A DNA stretch of 64,000 bases from Flavobacterium limi. Lineage in GTDB: Bacteria > Bacteroidota > Bacteroidia > Flavobacteriales > Flavobacteriaceae. A program made the position numbers and the translations under genes. Positions 39,108-48,062 of the stretch are shown here, piece after piece. The stretch spans positions 434,001 to 498,000 of the forward strand of contig NZ_JAADZV010000002.1 of the NCBI RefSeq assembly GCF_010645075.1, in the 5' to 3' direction. Every line of letters begins with the position of its first letter. The first letter of the stretch is position 1. Under the pieces are notes generated by a model that saw only the letters and a program-made list of their open reading frames with translations, had not been told where the DNA came from and did no database searches.

Positions 39108-40946
39108 TTAAGCCCGATTATTTACTACTGCTTTTTTCCAACTTTCTAATTCTGCTTTACCCGGTTTTCGTTCTCCAAAAAACTGCACGATCATATCACC
39201 ATTTGCACCGTATAATTCCAATGAATTAACATCTCCGTCTGCAGTAGGTTTCACAACATGCCATACACTATGTACAGCATCTTCATTCAGTTTAGTTACT
39301 CCTCCGGACAATTCAGTAAGCGTCAACCATGCGCCATTAGTATTGACATTGGATAATTCCCCGGTGTTAATTTGCACACAGCCTTCGTTAGCAGTAAACA
39401 TCATTACAGGAACTTTAGTATTCGAACAATGTAAAATAGTCCGACGAAAAGACTCCAGACTTACCTGTCTTGCCCTACTCAGTGGTGCAAGTCGTAATGC
39501 CTGCATACGTGTTAATCCAAAGCGTTTTACTAAACCAAAGAATTCATGCGTATCCTGCATATTGTTCCATGCCTGATGGAAATCGCTGATATCAATTTCG
39601 GCATCCCGCCTTTCCTGAATGTGCTTTCGTATTGTTTTTTCTATTACAGGAGCAGACTGATCTTTTTGTTTAAACTCATTGACTAAATCAAGATAGACTT
39701 GTCTATAACTTCCACCTGTTAAATAAATTTGATGTACGGTTTTTCCATTAGCATCAAAAAACTGTAAACTTTCTTTTCCTTTTTCTTCTACAGCCAAAGC
39801 AAATTTCCATCTTCCTGCAAAAATTCGAAGGTCAATATCTTCTCCTAAAAAAAGCGTTGTATATTCTTCTTTCGAAAAATTTCTGTAGACGCCAATTCGT
39901 TCTGTTTCGCAATTTTTGTTATAAGTTACCCCTTTTACCAGTCCCAAATCTTCTATTCGCTCCAAAATAGCTTCCATTTCAGGACGCAATAAGATTACAT
40001 TTTCATCTAGTCCTAAAAATAATAGTTCTGCTTCAGTTACCCCCAGAGTTTCTGCTATTCGCCATAAAGGTTTTCCAGGATGTTGGTCACGGTACGAAAT
40101 AAATCGCTCTTTAAGTGAACGTCTGTTATAATTTTCTGCCAGGTTAGAGTTGAATAGTGCTGCATCAAACTTTAAACCGTTTGGTGCTACTTGCGTGATT
40201 AAAGTACGCGGATCAGTTTGTACTTGCGTATGAACACCAAATGCGGTAAATATATTGCGACTGGTAAATACTTCTTCGGGAGCGCCATCCCACCATTTTC
40301 TGCCTCCTTTGAGCATAATCACACGATCGGCATATTGAGCGGCAAGGTTAATTTCGTGCAGCACACACACTACCATAAAACCCTTTTTGGCCAATGCATT
40401 AGCTATTGCCAGAGTTTGATGCTGGTATAACATATCCATGTTTGAGATAGGTTCGTCTAATAACAATAGAGCATCTTTGTTATCCCACACCTGAGACAGC
40501 ACTCTTGCCAGATGGACTCGTTGCTGTTCTCCACCAGACAGCGTTAACATGGACCGATCTGCCAGATGACTAATACCGCAAATTTCCATAGTTTCTTTCA
40601 GTGCAAGCTGATTGGCGAAATTAGCATTTGCTGTTTCTTTTCCATAACGTCCCATCAATACAATCTCCTCAACAGTAAATGCCAGACTTACGGTATTTTG
40701 CTGATACAAAGTAGCTCGTTTACCAGCTAGTTCTTTTGCCGAATAATCGTTTAAATTCTTGGCATCAAAAACTACCCGCCCCTCTGAAGGTTGTTTTTCT
40801 CTGCACAATATCTTCATCAGTGTAGATTTTCCGGCACCATTAGCTCCTAATATAGCTACCATTTCTCCTTTTCGAATACTGAAAGTAATATCTTTTAGTA
40901 AATGTCTGTTATTGATTTTATAGCTAATCGATTCTACTCGTAACAT
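39108..40946 (-). CDS. hmuV: HmuV-HmuS fusion: heme ABC transporter ATPase joined to a hemin-utilisation (HemS/HmuS) domain
   Basis: 612 residues in one frame. The first 255 or so are a HmuV/BtuD-type ATPase: Walker A GANGAGKST (34-42), signature LSGGEQQR (136-143), Walker B LLLDEP (161-166), His-loop VLHEIN. From about 270 on the sequence is a HemS/HmuS/ChuS-type heme-binding or heme-degrading protein (LKERFISYRDQHPGKPLWRI, then two homologous halves, each with an RNFSKEEYTTLFLG/LTELSGG-like region). Together the length equals HmuV (about 260) plus HemS (about 345). It lies 18 nt after the permease in hmuT-hmuU-hmuVS order. It powers heme import and could pass heme straight to storage or cleavage. 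Fusions of these two are unusual. Confidence 0.92.
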   Translation of the reverse strand: MLRVESISYKINNRHLLKDITFSIRKGEMVAILGANGAGKSTLMKILCREKQPSEGRVVFDAKNLNDYSAKELAGKRATLYQQNTVSLAFTVEEIVLMGRYGKETANANFANQLALKETMEICGISHLADRSMLTLSGGEQQRVHLARVLSQVWDNKDALLLLDEPISNMDMLYQHQTLAIANALAKKGFMVVCVLHEINLAAQYADRVIMLKGGRKWWDGAPEEVFTSRNIFTAFGVHTQVQTDPRTLITQVAPNGLKFDAALFNSNLAENYNRRSLKERFISYRDQHPGKPLWRIAETLGVTEAELLFLGLDENVILLRPEMEAILERIEDLGLVKGVTYNKNCETERIGVYRNFSKEEYTTLFLGEDIDLRIFAGRWKFALAVEEKGKESLQFFDANGKTVHQIYLTGGSYRQVYLDLVNEFKQKDQSAPVIEKTIRKHIQERRDAEIDISDFHQAWNNMQDTHEFFGLVKRFGLTRMQALRLAPLSRARQVSLESFRRTILHCSNTKVPVMMFTANEGCVQINTGELSNVNTNGAWLTLTELSGGVTKLNEDAVHSVWHVVKPTADGDVNSLELYGANGDMIVQFFGERKPGKAELESWKKAVVNNRA

Positions 40947-40964
40947 AAATTTTCTTTATTGTAA

Positions 40965-42008
40965 TTATTGTAATATTTTCTTTTTGTCTTTATATAATAT
41001 GTATAGGAACACAGGTGCTCCTAACAGCGCGGTAATTACGCCAATAGGTAACTCAACAGGTGCTACAACTACTCTTGCCAGCATATCTGATACGGTAAGT
41101 ACCAATGCTCCCAAAAGTGCAGATGCAGGCAATACCAATCTATGGTCTGCTCCTCCAATTAATCGAATAATATGTGGTACCAGTAGCCCTACAAATCCAA
41201 TAATTCCGGTTACAGATACACAGGCTCCAACGGCTAACGTAGAAAGTATTATTACTCGGTTTTTGATTTTTCCGGGATTCATACCAATTTGCTCCGTCTG
41301 ATGTTCACCAATTGCAAATAAATTCAATCCTTTACCATAAATGGGCAATACAAATACAGGAATTAGAATAAATGGTGTAATACCAATAATCACATCCCAA
41401 TTGGCACCGCCTAAACTGCCAAGCATCCAAAACGTAATAGTACGAAGCTGTTGTTCATCTGCCGTATAGGTAAGTAATCCTGTTAATGCACCTGCTAACG
41501 CATTTATCGCAATTCCTGCGAGTAACATTGTCGCGACATTCGGTTTTCCTTCTGTCTTAGAAAATTGATATACTAACATGGTAGCTAATCCTGCACCCGC
41601 AAAAGCACCAAATGCCAACAGGTAGAAGCCTAATAATTCACTTAGAGAAACAAACAAAAATGACTCCATTGCAATGATTAAAACCGCAAATAAAGATGCT
41701 CCTGCTGAAATTCCGATTAATCCCGGTTCGGCTAATGGATTGCGAAATATCCCTTGTACCGCTGCACCTGATATTCCTAAAGCTGCACCAACCAATACCC
41801 CCAACAATATTCTAGGGAGACGTACATGTAGAAGCACATTTTCTGCCAGATCATCTTTAACTGTAAAGTCAATAAGACCTATTTTATTTGCCAATATAGT
41901 GAGTACATCTAAAACGGGAATTTTCATTGCTCCTAAACCTAATGAGAATACTACAACAACAAAAAGCCCCAGAGTTAAGCAGGTATATAGTGTTTTTTTA
42001 TTTGTCAT
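40965..42008 (-). CDS. hmuU: Heme/iron ABC transporter permease, FecCD family
   Basis: 347 residues, usual for BtuC/FecCD permeases. About ten hydrophobic helices; the family segments RLPRILLGVLVGAALGISGA (about 63-82), GLIGISAGASLF, WMLGSLGGANWD and GFVGLLVPHIIRLIGGADHR are all visible. It forms the inner membrane channel with the HmuV ATPase. It starts 3 nt after the HmuT stop and ends 18 nt before hmuVS, so the three are a single transcription unit. Neighbouring HmuS-like and HmuY-like proteins favour heme as the cargo, rather than a siderophore or cobalamin. No signs of damage. Confidence 0.93.
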   Translation of the reverse strand: MTNKKTLYTCLTLGLFVVVVFSLGLGAMKIPVLDVLTILANKIGLIDFTVKDDLAENVLLHVRLPRILLGVLVGAALGISGAAVQGIFRNPLAEPGLIGISAGASLFAVLIIAMESFLFVSLSELLGFYLLAFGAFAGAGLATMLVYQFSKTEGKPNVATMLLAGIAINALAGALTGLLTYTADEQQLRTITFWMLGSLGGANWDVIIGITPFILIPVFVLPIYGKGLNLFAIGEHQTEQIGMNPGKIKNRVIILSTLAVGACVSVTGIIGFVGLLVPHIIRLIGGADHRLVLPASALLGALVLTVSDMLARVVVAPVELPIGVITALLGAPVFLYILYKDKKKILQ

Positions 42009-42011
42009 TAT

Positions 42012-42863
42012 TTATTTAACTTTTAAAAATTCTTTATGCAATGCCAATATTGCCTGATCTAACCTCGTTGAAAAATTAATCATTAAAGGCCCGTCCATAG
42101 CAGCTATTCTTTTATTTTTTCCGGCATTGGTGTACCCCACTCCCGGCATTTTAAGCAATCCACTGCTTCCACCAAGACTTTCCATTCCAAAATCGAATAG
42201 AAACAATACATCAGGATTAGCATTTACGAGTGCTTCTGTACTGTAGGTTTTATATCGGTTAAATTCCTGTATGGCATTGCGTCCTCCTGCCAGTGCAATA
42301 ATCGCATCCATATTACTTCCTTTTCCGGCTACCGTCATCGTTCCTGTTCCTCTAGCATATATAAAAAGTACTTTAGGTTTCTTTTTACTCAACTTTACTG
42401 TTTCCAATGCTTTATTGATTCGTTGTCCGGTTTCCAAGGCGAGTTTATTTCCTTTTTCTTTCACTCCAAGTGCTACACCTACTTCACGAATAAACTGTAA
42501 TGCTCCTTTAACAGAGTACTCCTGTTTGATGGCTACAAATTTAATTCCTGCTCCTTTTAAAGATTGAATAACTCCATAAGGCACATCGCCATGAGGAGCA
42601 ATAATCAAATCCGGACGAAAAGCCATTAACCCTTCTGCTGATACTGAACGGCTCTTACTCACTTTAGGAAGTTTTTTTATATCATTAGGATATTCACTGG
42701 TAACATCCACTGCAACAATTTGTTTTTCAAAGCCTAGATCAACAACCGTCTCGGTAATCGCACCTCCTAATGTAATAATGCGTTTAGGCTGGCTGTAAAC
42801 AAGTAATGAGCAAAAAAGAAATAAGCTTATAAATAACTGATTTCTGCTAATTTTCATCTCCAT
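42012..42863 (-). CDS. hmuT: Heme ABC transporter substrate-binding protein HmuT
   Basis: 283 residues; signal peptide MEMKISRNQLFISLFLFCSL (cut after VYS), then a periplasmic-binding fold starting KRIITLGGAITETVVDLGFE. The helical linker and SVSAEGLMAFRPDLIIAPHG and GTMTVAGKGSNMDAIIALAG blocks are those of the HmuT/PhuT group. It binds heme in the periplasm and delivers it to HmuU/HmuV. First gene of the minus-strand hmuT-hmuU-hmuVS unit; divergent from the heme receptor. The iron-box-like sequence at 42926-42942 lies 63 nt before its start. Confidence 0.92.
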   Translation of the reverse strand: MEMKISRNQLFISLFLFCSLLVYSQPKRIITLGGAITETVVDLGFEKQIVAVDVTSEYPNDIKKLPKVSKSRSVSAEGLMAFRPDLIIAPHGDVPYGVIQSLKGAGIKFVAIKQEYSVKGALQFIREVGVALGVKEKGNKLALETGQRINKALETVKLSKKKPKVLFIYARGTGTMTVAGKGSNMDAIIALAGGRNAIQEFNRYKTYSTEALVNANPDVLFLFDFGMESLGGSSGLLKMPGVGYTNAGKNKRIAAMDGPLMINFSTRLDQAILALHKEFLKVK

Positions 42864-42925
42864 TCTATAAGTTTTTTAACTGATTAAAAGGCAAATCGTT
42901 CATCCTTTTCAGTGCAAAAGAACTA

Positions 42926-42942
42926 TTTAATTAATCTAAATA
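42926..42942 (-). promoter_or_regulatory. Iron-box-like site upstream of hmuT
   Basis: TTTAATTAATCTAAATA, almost the same as the second box before the siderophore operon and the box of the IutA-like receptor. The adjoining CAAATAAA is one base off a minus-strand -7 element. Confidence 0.52.
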
Positions 42943-43098
42943 CAAATAAAAACATTTGTTAAAAAAAGTATAAAACAAATTTAAAATCCTTTAATCGACA
43001 TGATTAAAACAATCATAATAAATTGATTTACAACAACAAATCAACACATTTACTCAATATTAATTACCTGAAATTTTCTGGTTTTGGTTAAATAAAAA

Positions 43099-43155
43099 AC
43101 GGATTGAACAAAAATTAAAACAGATTGAACAAAAGAAAAAACGGATAGAACAAGA
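43099..43155. repeat. Three direct repeats at exact 21-bp spacing upstream of the heme receptor
   Basis: ACGGATTGAACAAAA (43099), ACAGATTGAACAAAA (43120) and ACGGATAGAACAAGA (43141) are spaced 21 bp start to start, i.e. two helical turns. This suits a regulator binding one face of DNA, such as an AraC-type activator. Confidence 0.8.
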
Positions 43156-43175
43156 CTCCAACCGACTCTTATGAC

Positions 43176-43212
43176 TAATATTGCAAAACAATTCTTGTTT
43201 AGAATCAATAAA
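43176..43212 (+). promoter_or_regulatory. Probable heme receptor promoter and iron-box-like site
   Basis: TAATATTG (43176-43183) is one base off the -7 consensus; TTGTTTAGAATCAATAA (43196-43212) lies where transcription should start. The box is weaker than the others. The 21-bp repeats lie just upstream, as for an activated promoter. Confidence 0.45.
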
Positions 43213-43232
43213 AATAACAAAACGATTAAAAA

Positions 43233-45620
43233 TTGAAATTTACATCAAAAAAGCATATTTACTTTTTGTATTTATTATTAATATTTCCCATTCTAACACA
43301 CGCCCAAATCGAAATGAGAGGTAGTCTTTCAGGAAAAATACTTGATAAAAACGGTTCGCCTGTTATTGGTGCAAACCTTGTTTTACAACCTGATATGCAT
43401 CAGGTAAATACAGACAAGAAAGGCGTTTTTTTGTTCAGGAATATTATTGCCGGAGAATACTCCATTACTGTTTCTTACATTGGATTCAAAACATACCAAA
43501 ATACTGTTCTAATTGAAGCTGCTAAAAACAACACAATCAACATTACTTTAGAAGAAGAAGAAAATGCATTGCAACAGGTAATTGTTTATGGTAAGGAAAC
43601 GAAAGTAGATAATTTACTTGATATTCAGCGTAGTGCCATGCCTGTTACAGTTATTACAAAAGAAACTATTGCACAAATGGGTAGTCGCAGACTTGATGAA
43701 ATTCTAAAAGAGCAAACAGGTATCGCTGTAGTGAATGATATTGGCGGCGGTGCAAGAGCGGTAGGAGTTCAGATGCAGGGTTTTGGTAGCGATTACGTTA
43801 TGATTCTTATCGATGGTCAGCCTATGGTGGGACGTAACAGCGGTAATTTTGATTTATCCCGCATTAGTGTTAGCAATATCGAACGAATCGAAATTATCAA
43901 AGGGGCATCTTCCTGCCTTTTTGGAAGCGAAGCATTGGGCGGAGCGATTAATATTGTTACACGTCACGGCGCATTTCAGCCACAGGCATTAGCTTCTTTC
44001 CGTTATGGTTCATTAAATATAGTTGATGCAACATTAGAAGGAGAAACTCCTTTTCATCATCAACGCGGTTCTGCAAATATTTCGGCAAATTACTATCGAA
44101 CAGATGGTTTCAATACCGATCCTAATTTCTTATCCGGAGGTACTACTGCCCCACCCTACGACGATTATACTTTACAGGGCCGGGTAAGATATCGTCTTAC
44201 GGAAAATGGAACTTTAGGAGCTTCAGGCAGGTATGCACTTCGTCAGTCTTTTATGAAACAAATTTTTGGAAGTAACGAAAATCAAAATTCAGCAGGAGAC
44301 AGTCAGGATATTACAGACATAAATCTTTCGGTTACTTATGATCATAATTTCAATAATGGTCTTAGAAGTATGAGCCGTTATTATTTGACTAGGTATGTAT
44401 CAGATATGAGTATTCTTTGGGAAGAAAGCAGTTCGCAAGCCAGTGCAGAAAAATTTGCCCAGACTTTGCATCGATTTGAACAGCAGTTTTCTTATTCAGC
44501 TACAGCTAATTTGAAATTTACCGGAGGATTAGGCGGCAATGTAGAACAGATGGATAATCGGGATTTTAATGTCCCGGGCGGATTGTGGAGCAGTTTTGGC
44601 TATTTGCAGGGCGACTGGAAAATAAGCGATAAGTTTGAAGCTGTTGGCGGGATTCGATACGACCATCATAGCAGCTACGGCGGAAAGTTCAATCCGAGTC
44701 TGGGATTGCAATACCATATTATTCCAAAACTAACCTTAAAATTGGCCGTGGGAAGCGGTTTTAAAACTCCTGATTACCGCCAGCGCTATCAGATATTTAT
44801 GAATCCGGTTGCTAATTACCTGGTTATTGGTACAGAAGTCTTGCGAGCGACTCTGGAAGAAATGAAAAATAACGGACAGATTAGTGAAGTTAGAGATTAT
44901 TTAGTCAATCAGCTTGACAAAAATCTAAAGGCAGAAAAATCACTTTCATTTAATGGCGGTTTTACTTATTCGCCTACACAAAATATAAAGGTTGATATCA
45001 ATGGATTTTATCACAATATTTCGAATCAAATTAATAGCATTCGTGTGGCTACAGGAACGAATGTTAGGGATATTTACACTTACCAGAATTTGCCAAAATC
45101 CTTCAATACCGGATTAGAGATGTCCGCATCTGTAACACCCTTTTCGGGATTTGATATTAGTGCAGGATATCAATATCTGGTAGCCAAAGACAGAGCTGTA
45201 ATGGACAGCATCAGTAATGGAACCGGAGCCTATGCCTCTATTCGGGACAATACTACAGGTTTATTTAGAAAATCGAAACTATCAGATTATTTCGGAATAG
45301 AAAATCGTTCACGTCACATGGCAAATCTTCGTTTGGCCTACAATTATACTCCTTGGGATATTACCGCAAATGTTAGAGTGAACTACCGAGGCAAATATGG
45401 TTTTGTTGATAATAATAACAACCGTTTTCTGGATCAGTATGACATTTTTGTTGATGGACATTTTTTAGTCAATGCAGGAATAGAAAAGAAACTGATAAAA
45501 CAGCGCTTAAGTATCCAGCTTACGGCGGATAACATTATGGACTATACGGACAGACTCATGCCGGGTCAACCAGGACGAGTTGTGTTACTGGGACTTAAAT
45601 ACAGATTTTATAAAGAATAA
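43233..45620 (+). CDS. hmuR: TonB-dependent heme receptor (HmuR-like), TTG start
   Basis: 795 residues. The start is TTG at 43233: an in-frame TAA lies 6 nt before it (43227), and the first ATG comes only after the signal peptide (KFTSKKHIYFLYLLLIFPIL, cut after THA), so TTG must be used to export the protein. A carboxypeptidase-regulatory-like domain (about 28-115) precedes the plug (VIVYGKET, AMPVTVITKETI, MILIDGQPMVGRNSG, IERIEIIKGASSCLFGSEAL). Barrel motif FKTPDYRQRY resembles the FRAP-type motif of heme receptors; the end is GLKYRFYKE. HmuY-like genes follow 59 nt later. Heme or hemoprotein uptake is the best call; an alternative is another metal complex. Confidence 0.9.
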   Translation: MKFTSKKHIYFLYLLLIFPILTHAQIEMRGSLSGKILDKNGSPVIGANLVLQPDMHQVNTDKKGVFLFRNIIAGEYSITVSYIGFKTYQNTVLIEAAKNNTINITLEEEENALQQVIVYGKETKVDNLLDIQRSAMPVTVITKETIAQMGSRRLDEILKEQTGIAVVNDIGGGARAVGVQMQGFGSDYVMILIDGQPMVGRNSGNFDLSRISVSNIERIEIIKGASSCLFGSEALGGAINIVTRHGAFQPQALASFRYGSLNIVDATLEGETPFHHQRGSANISANYYRTDGFNTDPNFLSGGTTAPPYDDYTLQGRVRYRLTENGTLGASGRYALRQSFMKQIFGSNENQNSAGDSQDITDINLSVTYDHNFNNGLRSMSRYYLTRYVSDMSILWEESSSQASAEKFAQTLHRFEQQFSYSATANLKFTGGLGGNVEQMDNRDFNVPGGLWSSFGYLQGDWKISDKFEAVGGIRYDHHSSYGGKFNPSLGLQYHIIPKLTLKLAVGSGFKTPDYRQRYQIFMNPVANYLVIGTEVLRATLEEMKNNGQISEVRDYLVNQLDKNLKAEKSLSFNGGFTYSPTQNIKVDINGFYHNISNQINSIRVATGTNVRDIYTYQNLPKSFNTGLEMSASVTPFSGFDISAGYQYLVAKDRAVMDSISNGTGAYASIRDNTTGLFRKSKLSDYFGIENRSRHMANLRLAYNYTPWDITANVRVNYRGKYGFVDNNNNRFLDQYDIFVDGHFLVNAGIEKKLIKQRLSIQLTADNIMDYTDRLMPGQPGRVVLLGLKYRFYKE

Positions 45621-45679
45621 CAACAGAAATAATTAATAACCGGGTGTAATTACCATAAACAAAAAGAGTAAATGAAAAA

Positions 45680-46393
45680 ATGAGAACAATTAAAAATAAT
45701 TATAAATCACTATTTGTACTTCTGGTTTCGCTGGCAATTACTTCTTGCAGTAATAACGAAGAAGGCGATGCCTGGGCTGGGCTTGAAGATGGTAAAAGTA
45801 CCGTAATTCGGGATTTGGCAGGCGATACAAATGGTTCCATGGGCGAAGAAGCAGAAGGAAAAACTAAAAGAGGGTTTGATACTTTTCTTTTCCGATTTAG
45901 TGATAAAAAGCAAATATGGATCCGCAATGCGGCTGACTCTGCTCAATATTTAAAAACTAAAGACTGGGACATTGCTTTTACGGGACCATATAACAGTGAA
46001 ATTTATGTGAACAAAGGCAGTTATCAGTTTAATCCGGGTTATGGTGGTACTGCTTCGAGTGCTGTTGTCAGAATCGACAGACCGTATGCAGAGGTTAATA
46101 CTGCTGCATCAGACGAAGATTTTGCAGCCAGTGAAATCAATAAAATTGGATGGGCTTTTAACGATAGTGCAGATGGATGGTTTTTCTACAGTTTAGATAC
46201 CCATTTAATGATGGCTATTAAAAACAGAACTTATTTGATACATCTCCCAGACGGAAAATATGCAAAGCTGGAATTAATTAATGCCTATCAGGGCAATCCC
46301 CCAACCGTCACTAATCTCAATTGGCCTGCTCCTTATTTTACCTTAAGGTATTATGTCCAAAATGACGGAAGCAAAAATTTAAATACTAAATAA
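45680..46393 (+). CDS. hmuY: HmuY-like heme-binding lipoprotein (hemophore)
   Basis: 237 residues; lipoprotein signal with Cys23 (LVSLAITSCSN). The mature part carries the HmuY pattern: FSDKKQIWIRNAADS, KDWDIAFTGPY (about 94-104), GWAFNDSADGWFFYSLDT, YAKLELINAYQG and the end WPAPYFTLRYYVQ. In Porphyromonas gingivalis HmuY strips heme from host proteins and gives it to HmuR. The two histidine ligands of that protein cannot be matched with certainty; His175/Met177/Met178 in DTHLMMAI are candidate ligands here. Located directly after the receptor gene and ending at the base before the next HmuY-like gene. Confidence 0.9.
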   Translation: MRTIKNNYKSLFVLLVSLAITSCSNNEEGDAWAGLEDGKSTVIRDLAGDTNGSMGEEAEGKTKRGFDTFLFRFSDKKQIWIRNAADSAQYLKTKDWDIAFTGPYNSEIYVNKGSYQFNPGYGGTASSAVVRIDRPYAEVNTAASDEDFAASEINKIGWAFNDSADGWFFYSLDTHLMMAIKNRTYLIHLPDGKYAKLELINAYQGNPPTVTNLNWPAPYFTLRYYVQNDGSKNLNTK

Positions 46394-47188
46394 ATGAATA
46401 TGAAAATTAATTTTAAAAAGAATGCGATACCAAAAGCATTGCTGCTGTCTTTTTTCAGCATCTTGTTTTTAGCATCCTGTTCTGGTGATGATGCAAATAC
46501 AACGCCGGTTCCAGACGATGACACTCCATCCTCAACAACCAATTATTATAAAGTACTCAGAATGGAAAACTTTGGGTACACCCTTGCAGATGGCAACGAA
46601 TATGAAGATAAAACGACTTTGTATTTCAGTTTACTTGATAACAAAGAGGTAGGAAGTGAATATAGAAAAACAACCAGATGGGATTTAGCTTTTAGCGGAT
46701 TATACAGCAGTTTTATGTCAGGAAACAATGGAGCTAATACTGGGAATTTTGGCACAGGTACTTCAGCAATTGGTGGTATTTATATTGTTGAAAAACCTTT
46801 TGCTGATGTAACTGAAATACCTGCCGATAACGTATTTAAAACTGATAAAGAAATATACTGGGCTGATGAGAACGGCAGTTTTGGATCAGGTATAGGCTGG
46901 TACTTTTATGATTTTGATGGCGATATGGTAAGAGACGGTGTTTATGAAAACAGACATATAGCCTACGCTCTGGGAGAGCCGCTTACTCTTACATCTGGTA
47001 AAACGATTCCTGCCCGTACCATAATTGTAAAAACAGCCAAAGGTGATTATGCCAAAATAAAAATGATATCGGTTTATAAAAATATTTTCGAACGAAAAGA
47101 TTTTACAAGAGCAGCACCTAAAATGTATTTTACATTTGAATATGTACTAGTTCCTAAAGGGAGTACAAAATTTGAAATCAAGAAATAA
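46394..47188 (+). CDS. Second HmuY-like lipoprotein
   Basis: 264 residues; lipobox LFLASC, then an acidic Asp/Pro/Thr-rich spacer (TPVPDDDTPSSTT). The body follows the same plan as the preceding protein: YFSLLDNKEV, TRWDLAFSGLYSSF, IGWYFYDFDGDM, YAKIKMISVY and MYFTFEYV, so these are tandem paralogues. It starts with ATG immediately after the stop of the first (no gap). It differs by insertions around the putative ligand region (YENRHIAYALGEP) and may bind a different porphyrin or work as a second hemophore. The HmuY assignment is somewhat less sure than for the first. Confidence 0.84.
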   Translation: MNMKINFKKNAIPKALLLSFFSILFLASCSGDDANTTPVPDDDTPSSTTNYYKVLRMENFGYTLADGNEYEDKTTLYFSLLDNKEVGSEYRKTTRWDLAFSGLYSSFMSGNNGANTGNFGTGTSAIGGIYIVEKPFADVTEIPADNVFKTDKEIYWADENGSFGSGIGWYFYDFDGDMVRDGVYENRHIAYALGEPLTLTSGKTIPARTIIVKTAKGDYAKIKMISVYKNIFERKDFTRAAPKMYFTFEYVLVPKGSTKFEIKK

Positions 47189-47298
47189 ATTGAATTAAAA
47201 GCCTTTAAAATTGGTGGTTTTTATCTTAAAAGGTTAATAACTTTCTTTTAGAGTATAAATAGTATACATCAATCTTATCACTAAATAAAAATAGTAAA

Positions 47299-48000
47299 AT
47301 GAAAAATAAATTAATACGTAATGCTTTTTTAGTAGTTGGAGTTTTATGCTTCTGGAGCTGTACTAAAGAAGAAGATGTTACAGAGATTACAACTGACCAG
47401 ACTAAAAACAAAATCCTGAGTTATAAAATAACCAATCCTGGACAAAAACATGCTATTTACAGTGCTGTTAATGATGAAGCTAAAACCATTACAGCATATT
47501 TACCAGCTTATTACCAACTGGAGTTTATGGAAGTTGCCATAGAACTGCCTCAGGGAACTACTATTTCTCCTAAAGCTGATGAACTGGTTCCCGTATTTAG
47601 TGATAAACCTTTTGAATATACCGTTACAGCGACAGATGGTACTACAGCTAAGTATAAACTAAATGTAGTAATACAATACCCAGATATGGTTTTAAATGAG
47701 TTGTCAACTGCAACCGTAACTTCAAAAATTGGTACATCATCTGTACTTGTAACAGGTGTCAATATACTGCCATCCGGAGCTGTAACTAAGTTATACCTTT
47801 TGGATGAAAATGGCACTAAAGTATTAAACTATACTATGGATGAAACATCAAGTGCCAGTATGTATTTAACGTTTATAGCCGTAATTCCTAATCTGGAGGT
47901 TCATAATGCATTTGTTGCCGATAAACAAAAAAAATATTGGTTACAAATTGAAAGTTATGGTGTTATAAAAAAAATGACCTATCCTGTAACCTTTTACTAA
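47299..48000 (+). CDS. Exported lipoprotein with DUF5018-like/Ig-like domains
   Basis: 233 residues; lipobox VLCFWSC with Cys21. Residues about 40-120 hold an Ig-like unit of the type seen in Bacteroidota surface proteins (ITAYLPAYYQLEFMEVAIEL, then VTATDGTTAKYKLNV). Residues about 125-230 look like an IPT/TIG-type sandwich (SKIGTSSVLVTGVNI). No enzyme motif is visible. It follows the two HmuY-like genes in the same direction after 110 nt, so it may be a surface accessory protein of the heme system. The lipoprotein at 49171-50175 has the same domain plan. The function is unknown. Confidence 0.75.
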   Translation: MKNKLIRNAFLVVGVLCFWSCTKEEDVTEITTDQTKNKILSYKITNPGQKHAIYSAVNDEAKTITAYLPAYYQLEFMEVAIELPQGTTISPKADELVPVFSDKPFEYTVTATDGTTAKYKLNVVIQYPDMVLNELSTATVTSKIGTSSVLVTGVNILPSGAVTKLYLLDENGTKVLNYTMDETSSASMYLTFIAVIPNLEVHNAFVADKQKKYWLQIESYGVIKKMTYPVTFY

Positions 48001-48062
48001 AAGATAAAAATAATAACTATCGGGCGGCATTATAAATAGTATTTAATTATAAATTTTAAATT

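Larger units (their letters stand above)
42864..43232. other. Divergent regulatory region hmuT / heme receptor
   Basis: 369 nt without genes. It contains the iron-box-like site before hmuT, three 21-bp-spaced direct repeats (43099-43155) and a probable receptor promoter and box (43176-43212). It is the densest regulatory region in the window. Confidence 0.6.

Noticed and set aside
43018..43098. AT-rich stretch before the 21-bp repeats considered as a riboswitch or leader RNA
   Set aside because: No stable stem or known aptamer pattern could be found by eye.
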